64,000 nt of DNA, from positions 2,728,001 through 2,792,000 of the forward strand of contig NZ_CAAHFH010000001.1 of the NCBI RefSeq assembly GCF_900890705.1. The letters run 5' to 3'. Below the pieces are notes generated by a model. It saw nothing but the letters and a program-made list of their open reading frames with translations. It was not told the DNA's origin and did no database searches. Positions within the stretch are counted from its first letter, which is position 1; every line of letters starts with the position of its first letter. The position numbers and the translations under genes were made by a program. Below are positions 16,520-24,713 of this stretch, in pieces. The DNA comes from Pontiella sulfatireligans (lineage in GTDB: Bacteria > Verrucomicrobiota > Kiritimatiellia > Kiritimatiellales > Pontiellaceae).

Positions 16520-18139
16520 CTAACCCAATGGGTAAAAGTGGCTGCACTCAGGGTTTACCTCCCGTATCACATCCACAAGGATCTGCTGAACGAGAAGCTC
16601 AATGTCAGGCGCTTTGCTCTCCCTGTTCCCCGCAACGTTTAACACGCAGCTCTCAGGAGGTGTCGCTTGGTAGTCCTCGTAGTCGTTCTCGCCGACACCG
16701 TTCAGCCATCTCACGATCTGCTTTACCGCTCGCTCCCTGCTTACCCGTAGTAAGTCGATATGCTCATACGGCTTCCCGTGCTTGCGAGCAAATTGGATCG
16801 TCCGAAAGCTTCCACGTTTCGCCATGCCATAGGTAAAGATGATGGCGGCATCTGAGTCGATGACGTTGGCTTCGGTGCGCTGAAGGTAATCCTTGGTGCT
16901 GGTCTCAAGAAGGTTGTACTTAGAGGGTATCGCACCGTCCTCGGAGAGTCGGCCTTTGGGGCACCATCCGCCATGCGGTAGCGGTACGACTCGGTTGGCG
17001 TTGTCCGACTTGAACCTGCCCCACGGCTTCGACGACCCGCAAAACTCAACGCACTTGACACCGTCCAAATCAATAATGCATTCCCCGTCCAAGCCCAGCG
17101 CCTCGCCAGTACGACACCCAGTAAGCAGCACGAAGCGCATAGCCGCGTTGTGCTTCGACTTCACCTCATGGGTAAATGGTAACAGCACGTCCCGCACTTC
17201 GTCGGCGGTGAACGCCCATTTCGTCGGCATCTTGGACACCTTCGGCGTAGCTATGACCGCCATCCTGTTCTTTTCAATCAATTCATGATCTACAGCAAAA
17301 TTCAAGAACGCACACACTGCCTGCTTCTTCTGCCCGATGGTGCTCGCTGCGTTGTCCGACTGCTTCAACGCGCTTATGTAGCTGATAGCGTATTCACTGG
17401 TTGCAAGGTCAACCATCTTAGCTGAGAGATCGCCCCCCGCAAAGGCGGTGAGCATAGCGCGCCCTTTCTTTTCGCTGGACGCTCTAATCTCTTTGATCTG
17501 GTAGTACAGCTCCAACGCTTCGCCGAACGTACACGCCTTCGCTGCGCCCTGTTGCTGTTCACTACGCTGGGAGTCGCCGATAATAAAGCGTCCGAGGGCG
17601 TCCACGTTGCCACTGATCTGCAAGGTAAGCTCGTTCATCACACGCTGGGCTACACGGTCAATCGCCCCGACCACGGCCTTTAGCGACGCCCTGAGCTCCT
17701 GCTGCGTGTCGCCCGCAACGCCGATCTTCCAGATGGCCTCACCTTCATGCATTACAACTGAGTTTATGATATGCGACGCGGGAAGCGTATCCTGCTCCCA
17801 ATAGCGGCGCAATTGAGCATCGCAGTACGACAGTCGACTGTGGAACTCCTCCAAGTCGGAGCGCTTCCACTCCGCCAGCAAGTCGGCAGCAACCTGCTCC
17901 AGCGTGTCGAGTCCCGTAGCGCCTGACCGTATGTCAGCCCACCGCGCCTGCATCTCTCCGAGTACCTCCATCGCGTAGCTGTGCGCCTTAGAAGGTGAGT
18001 CAGTCTGAGCGCTCTTCACAATGTGGGGCTTTCCACTGAACTCATTGCCTTCTGCTTCTCGAATGTCTTTAGGAACAGGAATACGAATTGAGAGTGTATT
18101 TACGCCCTTGCGATTGATTACGTATTTCGGTAGCTTCAT
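16520..18139 (-). CDS. Tyrosine-recombinase-like integrase (divergent active site)
   Basis: This 539-residue protein runs toward the island operon, with its 5' end about 100 bases from the right island edge, a usual place for an integrase. The N-terminus (KYVINRKGVNTLSIRIPVPKDIREAEG) resembles the arm-binding/DUF6538-like start of phage-type integrases. A core-binding region (about 225-310, TFGEALELYYQIKE...) follows, then the catalytic box I arginine in FVLLTGCRTGEALGL. Box II is atypical: the segment HIDLLRVSRERAVK does not match HxLR spacing. I could not place the second His/Trp or the nucleophile Tyr with confidence. It is either a divergent subfamily or partly inactive. A GAGGA ribosome binding site precedes ATG 18139. 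Confidence 0.75.
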   Translation of the reverse strand: MKLPKYVINRKGVNTLSIRIPVPKDIREAEGNEFSGKPHIVKSAQTDSPSKAHSYAMEVLGEMQARWADIRSGATGLDTLEQVAADLLAEWKRSDLEEFHSRLSYCDAQLRRYWEQDTLPASHIINSVVMHEGEAIWKIGVAGDTQQELRASLKAVVGAIDRVAQRVMNELTLQISGNVDALGRFIIGDSQRSEQQQGAAKACTFGEALELYYQIKEIRASSEKKGRAMLTAFAGGDLSAKMVDLATSEYAISYISALKQSDNAASTIGQKKQAVCAFLNFAVDHELIEKNRMAVIATPKVSKMPTKWAFTADEVRDVLLPFTHEVKSKHNAAMRFVLLTGCRTGEALGLDGECIIDLDGVKCVEFCGSSKPWGRFKSDNANRVVPLPHGGWCPKGRLSEDGAIPSKYNLLETSTKDYLQRTEANVIDSDAAIIFTYGMAKRGSFRTIQFARKHGKPYEHIDLLRVSRERAVKQIVRWLNGVGENDYEDYQATPPESCVLNVAGNRESKAPDIELLVQQILVDVIREVNPECSHFYPLG

Positions 18140-18395
18140 CGGTCTGTCCTCGTTGGGTGGTTTCAGTTGATATGCGGAAGGTAGCGGTGGGCGGACTCAC
18201 AAACAACACAATAATAACACAAGTTTACACAGAGGCAAATGCAGGGCGACGGCGGTTTTGATCAATAATAGAGCTATAGTTGAACGAAACGGCAGTCGCA
18301 GGACTAATACATAAAGGACTCAAACAATCCTTGAAATGATTTATTAAAAAGCCACAATGGGTTCTATCTGCATTTGACCATGCGAGGAGATCAAT

Positions 18396-19571
18396 ATGAG
18401 TGAAGAGAAGAAAGAAGATGTACAGGAACAACAGGAATTTCTGAACGGCCACGAACAACTGCTTAATAGCATCAACAAGAAGGTGGCGGAAAAAGAGGCC
18501 GAAGAAGAAGCCCCCGTTGCAGGAACAAAGCCGGAAAAAACGCCGCCCGAGCCCGAACCGGTTGCTGAGCCCGAAGCCGTTGCAGAAGCAAAGCCGGAAG
18601 AAACGCCGCCCGAGCCCGAAGCCGTTGTCGAGCCAGAGCCCGTGGCAGAAGCCGTTGCTGAGCCCGAACCGGTTGCTGAGCCCGAAGCCGTTGCGGAAAC
18701 AAAGCCGGAAGAAACGCCGGCCGAGCCCGAAGCCGTTGCTGAGCCCGAACCGGTTGCTGAGCCAGAAGCCGTTGTCGAGCCAGAGCCCGTTGCCGAACCT
18801 GAGCCTGTAATTGAACCGTCCGCTACGGCACCTGTTGCCGCAGCCCCGGCAAAAACGGAAGCGCCGAAACCCGCACCCCAAAAGAAGTCCTCTAAAAAGA
18901 AAAGCCCCCCTTCCAGGCATCACGAGCGCAACCAAACTGAAAAAGAGAGGCATGAAGAGCTGCTGAAGCAGCAGGCACTGAAACAGTCGGAAGTGACGGA
19001 TGTCCTGAACTTCATTAAGAAATATGCAAAACCGGTTTTGATCGGCTTGCTGGTAATTATCTCGGCGTATCTCGTCAAAAGCATCGTCCAGACGAACCGC
19101 TTGAAGAAAAACGCCAAAGCCGATGCCGCACTGATGCAAGCCCGATCGCCGGAAGCGTTGCAGGCTGTACTGGACGACTTTGGGTCCACTCCCTCTGCAC
19201 CGCTGGCCATGATGGCGCTGGCACTGGATAAATTCAACGCCGGACAGACTGCGGAAGCTTCGACGCTCTACAATACGTTCCTGAAGGAATACCCCGCTCA
19301 CGAACTGGCGCTGCAGGCCGAGCTGAATAAAATCAACTGCATCGAAGCCTTGGGCCAGCTGGGCGACGCCCACTTGCTGTTCAGCGAGTTTGCCCAGACG
19401 AACCCGGAATCGCATCTGGCGCCGGTTGCCCTGCTTGGAAAGGCGCGTTGCCTTGAAAGCCTGGATCAGGTCAACGACGCACAGATTGCCTATGAGGACA
19501 TCATGGTCAACTACCCGGAAAGCACTTGGGCGATTGAGGCGGAAACCCGTCTCAACCGAATGAAGCGCTAG
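18396..19571 (+). CDS. Membrane-anchored TPR protein with acidic Pro-Glu repeat region
   Basis: This 391-residue protein has four zones. A charged N-terminus is followed by a ~100-residue tract of imperfect EPEPVAEPEAVAE-type repeats (residues ~45-145). A Lys-rich linker (QKKSSKKKSPPSR) leads to one transmembrane helix (AKPVLIGLLVIISAYLVKSIV, about 217-240). The C-terminal ~150 residues hold TPR-like repeats (GQTAEASTLYNTFLKEYP, LDQVNDAQIAYEDIMVNYPE), as in YfgM/BamD-type envelope proteins. The TPR part would be periplasmic with the repeat tract cytoplasmic. Function is not established. The repeat tract is repetitive at DNA level too, so its length may vary between strains. A terminator follows the gene. 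Confidence 0.75.
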   Translation: MSEEKKEDVQEQQEFLNGHEQLLNSINKKVAEKEAEEEAPVAGTKPEKTPPEPEPVAEPEAVAEAKPEETPPEPEAVVEPEPVAEAVAEPEPVAEPEAVAETKPEETPAEPEAVAEPEPVAEPEAVVEPEPVAEPEPVIEPSATAPVAAAPAKTEAPKPAPQKKSSKKKSPPSRHHERNQTEKERHEELLKQQALKQSEVTDVLNFIKKYAKPVLIGLLVIISAYLVKSIVQTNRLKKNAKADAALMQARSPEALQAVLDDFGSTPSAPLAMMALALDKFNAGQTAEASTLYNTFLKEYPAHELALQAELNKINCIEALGQLGDAHLLFSEFAQTNPESHLAPVALLGKARCLESLDQVNDAQIAYEDIMVNYPESTWAIEAETRLNRMKR

Positions 19572-19595
19572 AAACCGCGCAGCACCGGAAACCGC

Positions 19596-19634
19596 CAGCC
19601 ACGGAGAGCGACCCGCCCTCCGTGGCTGAATATT
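19596..19634 (+). terminator. Rho-independent terminator
   Basis: CAGCCACGGA (19596-19605) pairs with TCCGTGGCTG (19619-19628), followed by AATATTTTTT. Confidence 0.85.
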
Positions 19635-19756
19635 TTTTGTCAAGCATCGCCTCCACCCCGAACACCTTTGTTTTAAACGTTCAATAGCAAACAATGTTCT
19701 TGTAAAGCCGCCGAGCGATTGTTTTCATCGGCTAAACACATAAGGGGGAATTGCAG

Positions 19757-21301
19757 ATGGCCGGAAAAACAAAGAAAAAACAAAAATCACCTCGCATCCT
19801 GATTGTTACGCCGGAGATCACCTACCTTCCTTCAGGCATGGGAAACATGACCAACAAGCTTTCGGCGAAAGCGGGCGGCCTTGCGGATGTTTCCGCGTCC
19901 TTGGTTTCCGCGCTCTACGAGCTCGGCGCGGATGTACATGTGGCGCTCCCCCACTACCGTAAAATGTTTCATGTGGATATCGGCGGCTTTATCGACGACG
20001 AACTTTTGATCTATAAAAGCAAGCTCCCCGACGACCGCATCCATCTGGCAGAAGACCGCATTTTCTATTATCAGGACCATGTCTACAGCAACTCGCAAGA
20101 GACCGACTTGAAGATTGCACTGGCCTTCCAGCGCGAGGTGATCAACAACATCATCCCAACGGTCAAGCCCGACCTGATCCACTGCAACGACTGGATGACC
20201 GGCCTAATCCCCGGCGAAGCCCGCATGCTCGGCATTCCCAGCCTGTTCACCTTCCACAACATTCACACGGTGAAAACAACGCTTGCCCACATTGAGGACC
20301 GCGGCATCGATGCGGCGGAATTCTGGAGCAACCTTTACTATGAATGGCCTTCGGCAAACTATTTCGAAGCGCGCGAGAACAATCCCGTGGATTTCCTGTG
20401 CAGCGGCATTTTTTCATCGCACTTCATCAACACCGTAAGCCCGACCTTCATGAAGGAGATCGTGGACAACCAGCACAGCTTCGTGCCGGCCAACATCCAA
20501 TGGGAAGTGGCCAGCAAATACCATGCTGGCTGCGGCACCGGCATCCTCAATTCGCCGGACGCTTCGTGCGATCCCGAAACCGATGAATACCTGATTGAAC
20601 GCTACGGCGCCGCCGACCACTTCGCGGCCAAGCGCAAAAACAAGGTCTTTCTCCAAGAACGCCTTGGCCTCGAAATCAACCCCGATGCACCCATGCTGTT
20701 CTGGCCATCGCGCCTCGACCCCGTCCAAAAGGGTTGCCAGCTGGTTTCGGACATTCTCTTCAAGACCATCGATAAATACCGGAATGAAAACCTTCAATTC
20801 GTATTTATCGCCAACGGCGCCTACCAGCAGGTTTTCCACGACATTGTATACCAGCACGACCTCTACAGCCGCGTTGGCGTCTGCGATTTCGAAGAAGGGC
20901 TTTCGCACATTGGCTTCGCCGCTTCCGATTTCATGCTGATACCGTCCCTGTTCGAGCCCTGCGGACTCCCGCAAATGACCAGCGCCATCTACGGATCGCT
21001 GCCGATCGCCCGCGACACCGGAGGCCTGCACGATTCCGTAATCCAGATGGATGTGGAGAACGGAACCGGCAACGGTTTCCTCTTCGAAAACTACGACGGC
21101 GACGGCTTGGCCTGGGCGATCGACCAAGCCATGGAGTTCTACCGCCTCGACGAGCATACCCGCGGCACCCATGTGGGCCGGATCATGACGGAAAGCAAAA
21201 AGCGCTTCAACCACGAGGTCACCGCACAGGCCTACATCGACATCTACCAGCAAATGCTTCACCGCCCGCTGGTCGATGAAGTCTTTGAGAAAGTCAACTA
21301 G
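19757..21301 (+). CDS. glgA: Glycogen synthase (GT5)
   Basis: This 514-residue cytoplasmic glucosyltransferase extends alpha-1,4-glucan from a sugar nucleotide. The N-terminal domain has the donor-binding loop KAGGLADVSASL (usual KTGGLADV, Thr changed to Ala) and HCNDWMTGLIPG. The C-terminal Rossmann domain starts at FWPSRLDPVQKGCQL and carries LIPSLFEPCGLPQM and GGLHDSVI. Ten or so extra residues occur before KAGGLADV compared with E. coli. ATG 19757 is preferred over the in-frame TTG 19751 because AAGGGGGAA sits at proper distance. The branching enzyme gene follows after 8 bases, so the two form a glycogen operon. Confidence 0.92.
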   Translation: MAGKTKKKQKSPRILIVTPEITYLPSGMGNMTNKLSAKAGGLADVSASLVSALYELGADVHVALPHYRKMFHVDIGGFIDDELLIYKSKLPDDRIHLAEDRIFYYQDHVYSNSQETDLKIALAFQREVINNIIPTVKPDLIHCNDWMTGLIPGEARMLGIPSLFTFHNIHTVKTTLAHIEDRGIDAAEFWSNLYYEWPSANYFEARENNPVDFLCSGIFSSHFINTVSPTFMKEIVDNQHSFVPANIQWEVASKYHAGCGTGILNSPDASCDPETDEYLIERYGAADHFAAKRKNKVFLQERLGLEINPDAPMLFWPSRLDPVQKGCQLVSDILFKTIDKYRNENLQFVFIANGAYQQVFHDIVYQHDLYSRVGVCDFEEGLSHIGFAASDFMLIPSLFEPCGLPQMTSAIYGSLPIARDTGGLHDSVIQMDVENGTGNGFLFENYDGDGLAWAIDQAMEFYRLDEHTRGTHVGRIMTESKKRFNHEVTAQAYIDIYQQMLHRPLVDEVFEKVN

Positions 21302-21309
21302 GAACATCT

Positions 21310-23319
21310 ATGAGAGATCCCAAGCTCGCGAAGCTTTCCGACGACCCCTGGCTGGAGCCGTTTCTCGGACAAATCCATCAACGCACCGAACACATCAAAT
21401 ATGTTGAAGACCGCCTGACCGGCGGCAAAATATCGCTCAACGAATTTGCCAACGCCCACGAATACTACGGACTGCACTTCCGCGACGGAAAATGGATCTT
21501 CCGAGAATGGGCGCCCAACGCCACCGCCATCTACATGGTCGGCGACTTTTCCAACTGGAAACAGGAAGACGAGTTCGCCCTGCACTACGGCGACGGAAAC
21601 GGCGTATGGGAAATCGAGATCCCGGCCGAAAAGCTGAAGCACGGCAGCCTCTATAAACTGAAGATGTACTGGCCCGGAGGCGAAGGCGAACGCCTGCCCG
21701 CCTATGTCCGGCGCACCGTGCAAGATCCAGAAACCCACATTTTCACCGCGCAGGTCTGGCATCCGGAAACGGCTTATGACTGGAAGCATCCCGACCCGGT
21801 CAAGCCGGTCGGTGCGCCGATCGTGTATGAATCACATATCGGCATGGCGCAGGAAGACGCCAAAGTAGGCTCCTACCTTGAATACAAGGAAAAGATCCTG
21901 CCGCGCATCGTTGAAATGGGCTACAACACCGTCCAGTTCATGGGCATTATGGAGCACCCCTACTACGGCTCCTTCGGCTACCACGTCTCCAACTTTTTCG
22001 CCGCCTCCTCGCGCTTCGGAACCCCCGAAGAACTCAAGGAGCTCATCGATGCCTGCCACGAAGCCGGCCTCGCCGTCATCATGGATCTGGTCCACTCGCA
22101 CTCCGTAAAAAACGAAGAGGAAGGCCTCTCGCGCTTCGACGGAACCTCCTACCAATATTTCCACGAAGGCGCCCGCGGCGACCACGATGCCTGGGACTCG
22201 CGCTGCTTCGACTACAGCAAGCCGGAAGTGCTGCACTTCCTGCTCTCGAATTCCCGCTACTGGCTCGATGAGTTCAAGTTCGACGGCTACCGCTTCGACG
22301 GCGTTACCAGCATGCTCTACCACCACCACGGCCTCGGCACCGCCTTCACCGACTATTCGTGCTACTTCGACGGAGCGGTCGACAACGACGCCCTCGCCTA
22401 TCTGGCGCTGGCGAACAAGCTCATTCACGAAGTCCGCCCGGCGGCCATCACCATTGCCGAGGACGTCAGCGGCATGCCCGGCCTCGCCGCCCCCGGTTCG
22501 GAAGGCGGTTGCGGCTTCGACTACCGCCTCGCCATGGGCGTGCCCGACCTCTGGTTCAAATTGGCCAACGACACGCCCGACGAAGAGTGGAGCATGAACG
22601 GGCTCTACCACGAGTTGACCAACCACCGTGCGGAAGAACAGGTCATCAGCTATGTTGAATCGCACGATCAGGCGCTGGTCGGCGGCAAGACCTTCATCTT
22701 CGAGCTGATCGACAAAGAGATGTACTACAGCATGCACGTCGATTCGCAGAACCTGATCGTCGCCCGCGGCATCGCGCTGCACAAGATGGCGCGCCTCGCC
22801 ACCCTCGGAGCGTCGGCCCACGGCTACCTCAACTTTATGGGCAACGAATTCGGCCATCCCGAGTGGATCGACTTCCCGCGCGAGGGCAACAATTGGTCAT
22901 ACCAATACGCCCGCCGCCAGTGGAACCTGCGCGACGATCCGACCCTCAAGTTCCACAGCCTGGCCGAGTTCGACCAAGCCATGGTCAACTTGATTCGCGG
23001 CAAAGGCGTGATCGGCCACGATCCCGTCGTCTTCCGGCTGATCAACGAAGGCGACAAAGTGATGGCCTTCGAACGCGACGGACTGGTCTTTGTGCTGAAC
23101 TTCCACCCGAACAAGTCGTTCTCCGACTATCCGGTGGATGTTACTCCCGGCAAGTACCGGCTGGCTCTGAACACTGATTCCCCCGCATTCGGCGGATACG
23201 ACATTGTTCAAGGCGAGCAGACCTACGAAAGCTTTTCCTTCCACGACGGCGAACACGACCGCAACCAGATCAACCTATACATCCCAGCCCGCACCGGCTT
23301 CGTGCTCGAGCGGATTTAA
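21310..23319 (+). CDS. glgB: 1,4-alpha-glucan branching enzyme (GH13_8, eukaryotic type)
   Basis: This 669-residue enzyme cuts alpha-1,4 chains and re-joins them as alpha-1,6 branches. An N-terminal CBM48-like domain (WIFREWAPNATAIYMVGDFSNW) precedes the GH13 barrel. The barrel has the nucleophile Asp in FDGYRFDGVTSM, the acid Glu in TIAEDVSGMPG and the third Asp in VESHDQALVGG. YESHIGMAQEDAKVGSY and the short C-terminal domain identify the GH13_8 class found in eukaryotes and some bacteria rather than GH13_9 of E. coli. AGGAA overlaps the glgA stop and serves ATG 21310, so expression is coupled. Confidence 0.93.
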   Translation: MRDPKLAKLSDDPWLEPFLGQIHQRTEHIKYVEDRLTGGKISLNEFANAHEYYGLHFRDGKWIFREWAPNATAIYMVGDFSNWKQEDEFALHYGDGNGVWEIEIPAEKLKHGSLYKLKMYWPGGEGERLPAYVRRTVQDPETHIFTAQVWHPETAYDWKHPDPVKPVGAPIVYESHIGMAQEDAKVGSYLEYKEKILPRIVEMGYNTVQFMGIMEHPYYGSFGYHVSNFFAASSRFGTPEELKELIDACHEAGLAVIMDLVHSHSVKNEEEGLSRFDGTSYQYFHEGARGDHDAWDSRCFDYSKPEVLHFLLSNSRYWLDEFKFDGYRFDGVTSMLYHHHGLGTAFTDYSCYFDGAVDNDALAYLALANKLIHEVRPAAITIAEDVSGMPGLAAPGSEGGCGFDYRLAMGVPDLWFKLANDTPDEEWSMNGLYHELTNHRAEEQVISYVESHDQALVGGKTFIFELIDKEMYYSMHVDSQNLIVARGIALHKMARLATLGASAHGYLNFMGNEFGHPEWIDFPREGNNWSYQYARRQWNLRDDPTLKFHSLAEFDQAMVNLIRGKGVIGHDPVVFRLINEGDKVMAFERDGLVFVLNFHPNKSFSDYPVDVTPGKYRLALNTDSPAFGGYDIVQGEQTYESFSFHDGEHDRNQINLYIPARTGFVLERI

Positions 23320-23400
23320 TCTTTCAGCCGGAGGCGGTGCTGCAGCCGGAGGCGGCGGTTCCGGATCTGCAGCAGCGGTTCCGGATTTACAACGAGGAAC
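23320..23400. repeat. GC-rich short direct repeats between glgB and the lactonase gene
   Basis: CAGCCGGAGGCGG occurs twice in tandem, then GCGGTTCCGGAT twice. No stem with a U-tract is seen, so it is not an obvious terminator. It may reflect slippage-driven expansion. Confidence 0.6.
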
Positions 23401-23406
23401 ATCGAA

Positions 23407-24549
23407 ATGAATACAAACCTGCCAGAAATCGTTGCCCTTTCCGCATTACTTTTGACAGGTTGCGCCAGCGCCAAGCCGGATGCCTACCGGGTCTATTTCG
23501 GTACGTCGGCCAAGGGCGAAGAGCGCGGGATATACATGGCCAAGCTCGACATGAAAACCGGCGCCCTTTCCGAGGCGGTCCGGGTTGCAAAAGCGACGCG
23601 TCCGGGCTTTATCGCCATCCACCCGAACGGGAAAACCATGTATGCCACCGGCGAAGGAATCGACGCTGAAACCCAACGGGACGGCGCCGTCAGCGCTTTC
23701 CAAATATTGAAAGACGGCATGCTCGCCGACCTCAACACCCAACCCTCCGGCGGCGCAGGAACCTGCCACGTATCGCTCGATCCCGAAGCCAAAAACCTCC
23801 TCGTCGCCAACTACATGGGCGGCAGCTGTTCGGCCCTGCCCATCCAATCCGACGGATCGCTGGCCACCCCCGCTTCCACACAGGTGCATTCTGGATCGAG
23901 CGTCCATCTCAAACGCCAACAGAAACCCTTTGCGCACTCCATCAACACCTCGCCCGACGGGCGCTTCGCGTTTGTGGCCGATCTCGGCATCGACAAAATC
24001 ATGATCTACCGCTTCGATCCGGAAACAGGAACGCTCACACCGAATGATCCTCCGTTCGCAGCAATCGGGCCAGGTGGCGGACCGCGCCACTTCACCTTCC
24101 ACCCCAATGGAAAATTTGCCTATACCAACCACGAGCTGAACGGAAAAGTCACGGCGTTCGCCTACAACCAGGAAAGCGGTGCTCTGACGCCCATTCAAAC
24201 CATCTCGACGCTTCCTGAAGACTTTGCCGAGGACAATAAAACAGCAGAAATCATCACCTCTCCCGACGGGCAATTCCTCTATGTCTCCAACCGTGGACAC
24301 GACAGCATTGCCATCTTCGGCATCGACGCCGACACCGGCAAGCTGACCTTCGTCCACCGCGAACCTGTCCGGGGCGAAGTTCCGCGAAACTTTAACATTG
24401 ATCCAACCGGGACCTATCTGCTGGCGGCCAACCAGAAGACCAGCAATGTCGTGGTTTTCAAAATCGACCGCAAAACCGGCCGGCTCGAATACACCGGCAG
24501 CGAAATCAAGGTTCCCAACCCCATCTGCGTGCGTTTCCTCCCCCTGTAG
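23407..24549 (+). CDS. Lactonase-family beta-propeller lipoprotein (6-phosphogluconolactonase-like)
   Basis: This 380-residue protein begins with a lipoprotein signal ending LLTGC, so it is exported and lipid-anchored, unlike cytoplasmic Pgl. The rest repeats the seven-bladed pattern of the YbhE/lactonase family: FIAIHPNGKTMYATGE, CHVSLDPEAKNLLVANY, HSINTSPDGRFAFVADLG, HFTFHPNGKFAYTNHE, ITSPDGQFLYVSNRGHDSIAIF and FNIDPTGTYLLAANQ. Family members hydrolyse 6-phosphogluconolactone or other lactones, but an exported copy more likely acts on a different sugar lactone. Such exported copies are common in polysaccharide-degrading bacteria. GAGGAA precedes ATG 23407. The gene may be read through from glgB 87 bases upstream. 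Confidence 0.85.
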   Translation: MNTNLPEIVALSALLLTGCASAKPDAYRVYFGTSAKGEERGIYMAKLDMKTGALSEAVRVAKATRPGFIAIHPNGKTMYATGEGIDAETQRDGAVSAFQILKDGMLADLNTQPSGGAGTCHVSLDPEAKNLLVANYMGGSCSALPIQSDGSLATPASTQVHSGSSVHLKRQQKPFAHSINTSPDGRFAFVADLGIDKIMIYRFDPETGTLTPNDPPFAAIGPGGGPRHFTFHPNGKFAYTNHELNGKVTAFAYNQESGALTPIQTISTLPEDFAEDNKTAEIITSPDGQFLYVSNRGHDSIAIFGIDADTGKLTFVHREPVRGEVPRNFNIDPTGTYLLAANQKTSNVVVFKIDRKTGRLEYTGSEIKVPNPICVRFLPL

Positions 24550-24581
24550 CAGGGTCGTGGATTTTTATTCGGCCGGAATCG

Positions 24582-24613
24582 CCTGCGCAAGTGTGACGTC
24601 ACACCTGCGCAGG
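24582..24613. repeat. 32-bp near-perfect palindrome
   Basis: CCTGCGCA(A)GTGTGACGTCACAC(C)TGCGCAGG is symmetrical apart from one central-flank mismatch (24590/24605). It sits between the lactonase gene and lpd and may end the lactonase transcript or bind a regulator. No U-tract follows. Confidence 0.75.
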
Positions 24614-24713
24614 TGTGACACCCCAGTGTTTCCAGATATTGAAACCGCCTTTCAGTTGACTCTATTGAGATAAAATACCAATACTCCGGTCATCATTTAA
24701 GGAGAGCATAGCA

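Larger units (their letters stand above)
9740..18235. mobile_element. Integrase-bearing genomic island (boundaries approximate)
   Basis: Between shikimate kinase and a housekeeping-looking TPR gene lie about 8.5 kb of unlike content: a non-coding repeat-rich left end, an unrecognised protein, an AT-rich three-gene operon, and a tyrosine-recombinase-like integrase gene ending the block. Both edges share short sequences: AAACAACACA (about 9737 and 18201) and TTTACACA (9750-9757 and 18224-18231). These could be attachment-site or integrase arm sites. No tRNA is at either end. The ends are my estimate from these repeats and from gene content. The different base composition of the central operon and the flanking genes suggests more than one source. 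Confidence 0.65.

Noticed and set aside
18225..19694. Long minus-strand open frame with repeats such as RLGNGLWLDNGFW
   Set aside because: It is the antisense shadow of the repeated Pro-Glu tract of the TPR membrane protein. The plus strand has a start, a transmembrane helix, TPRs and a terminator.
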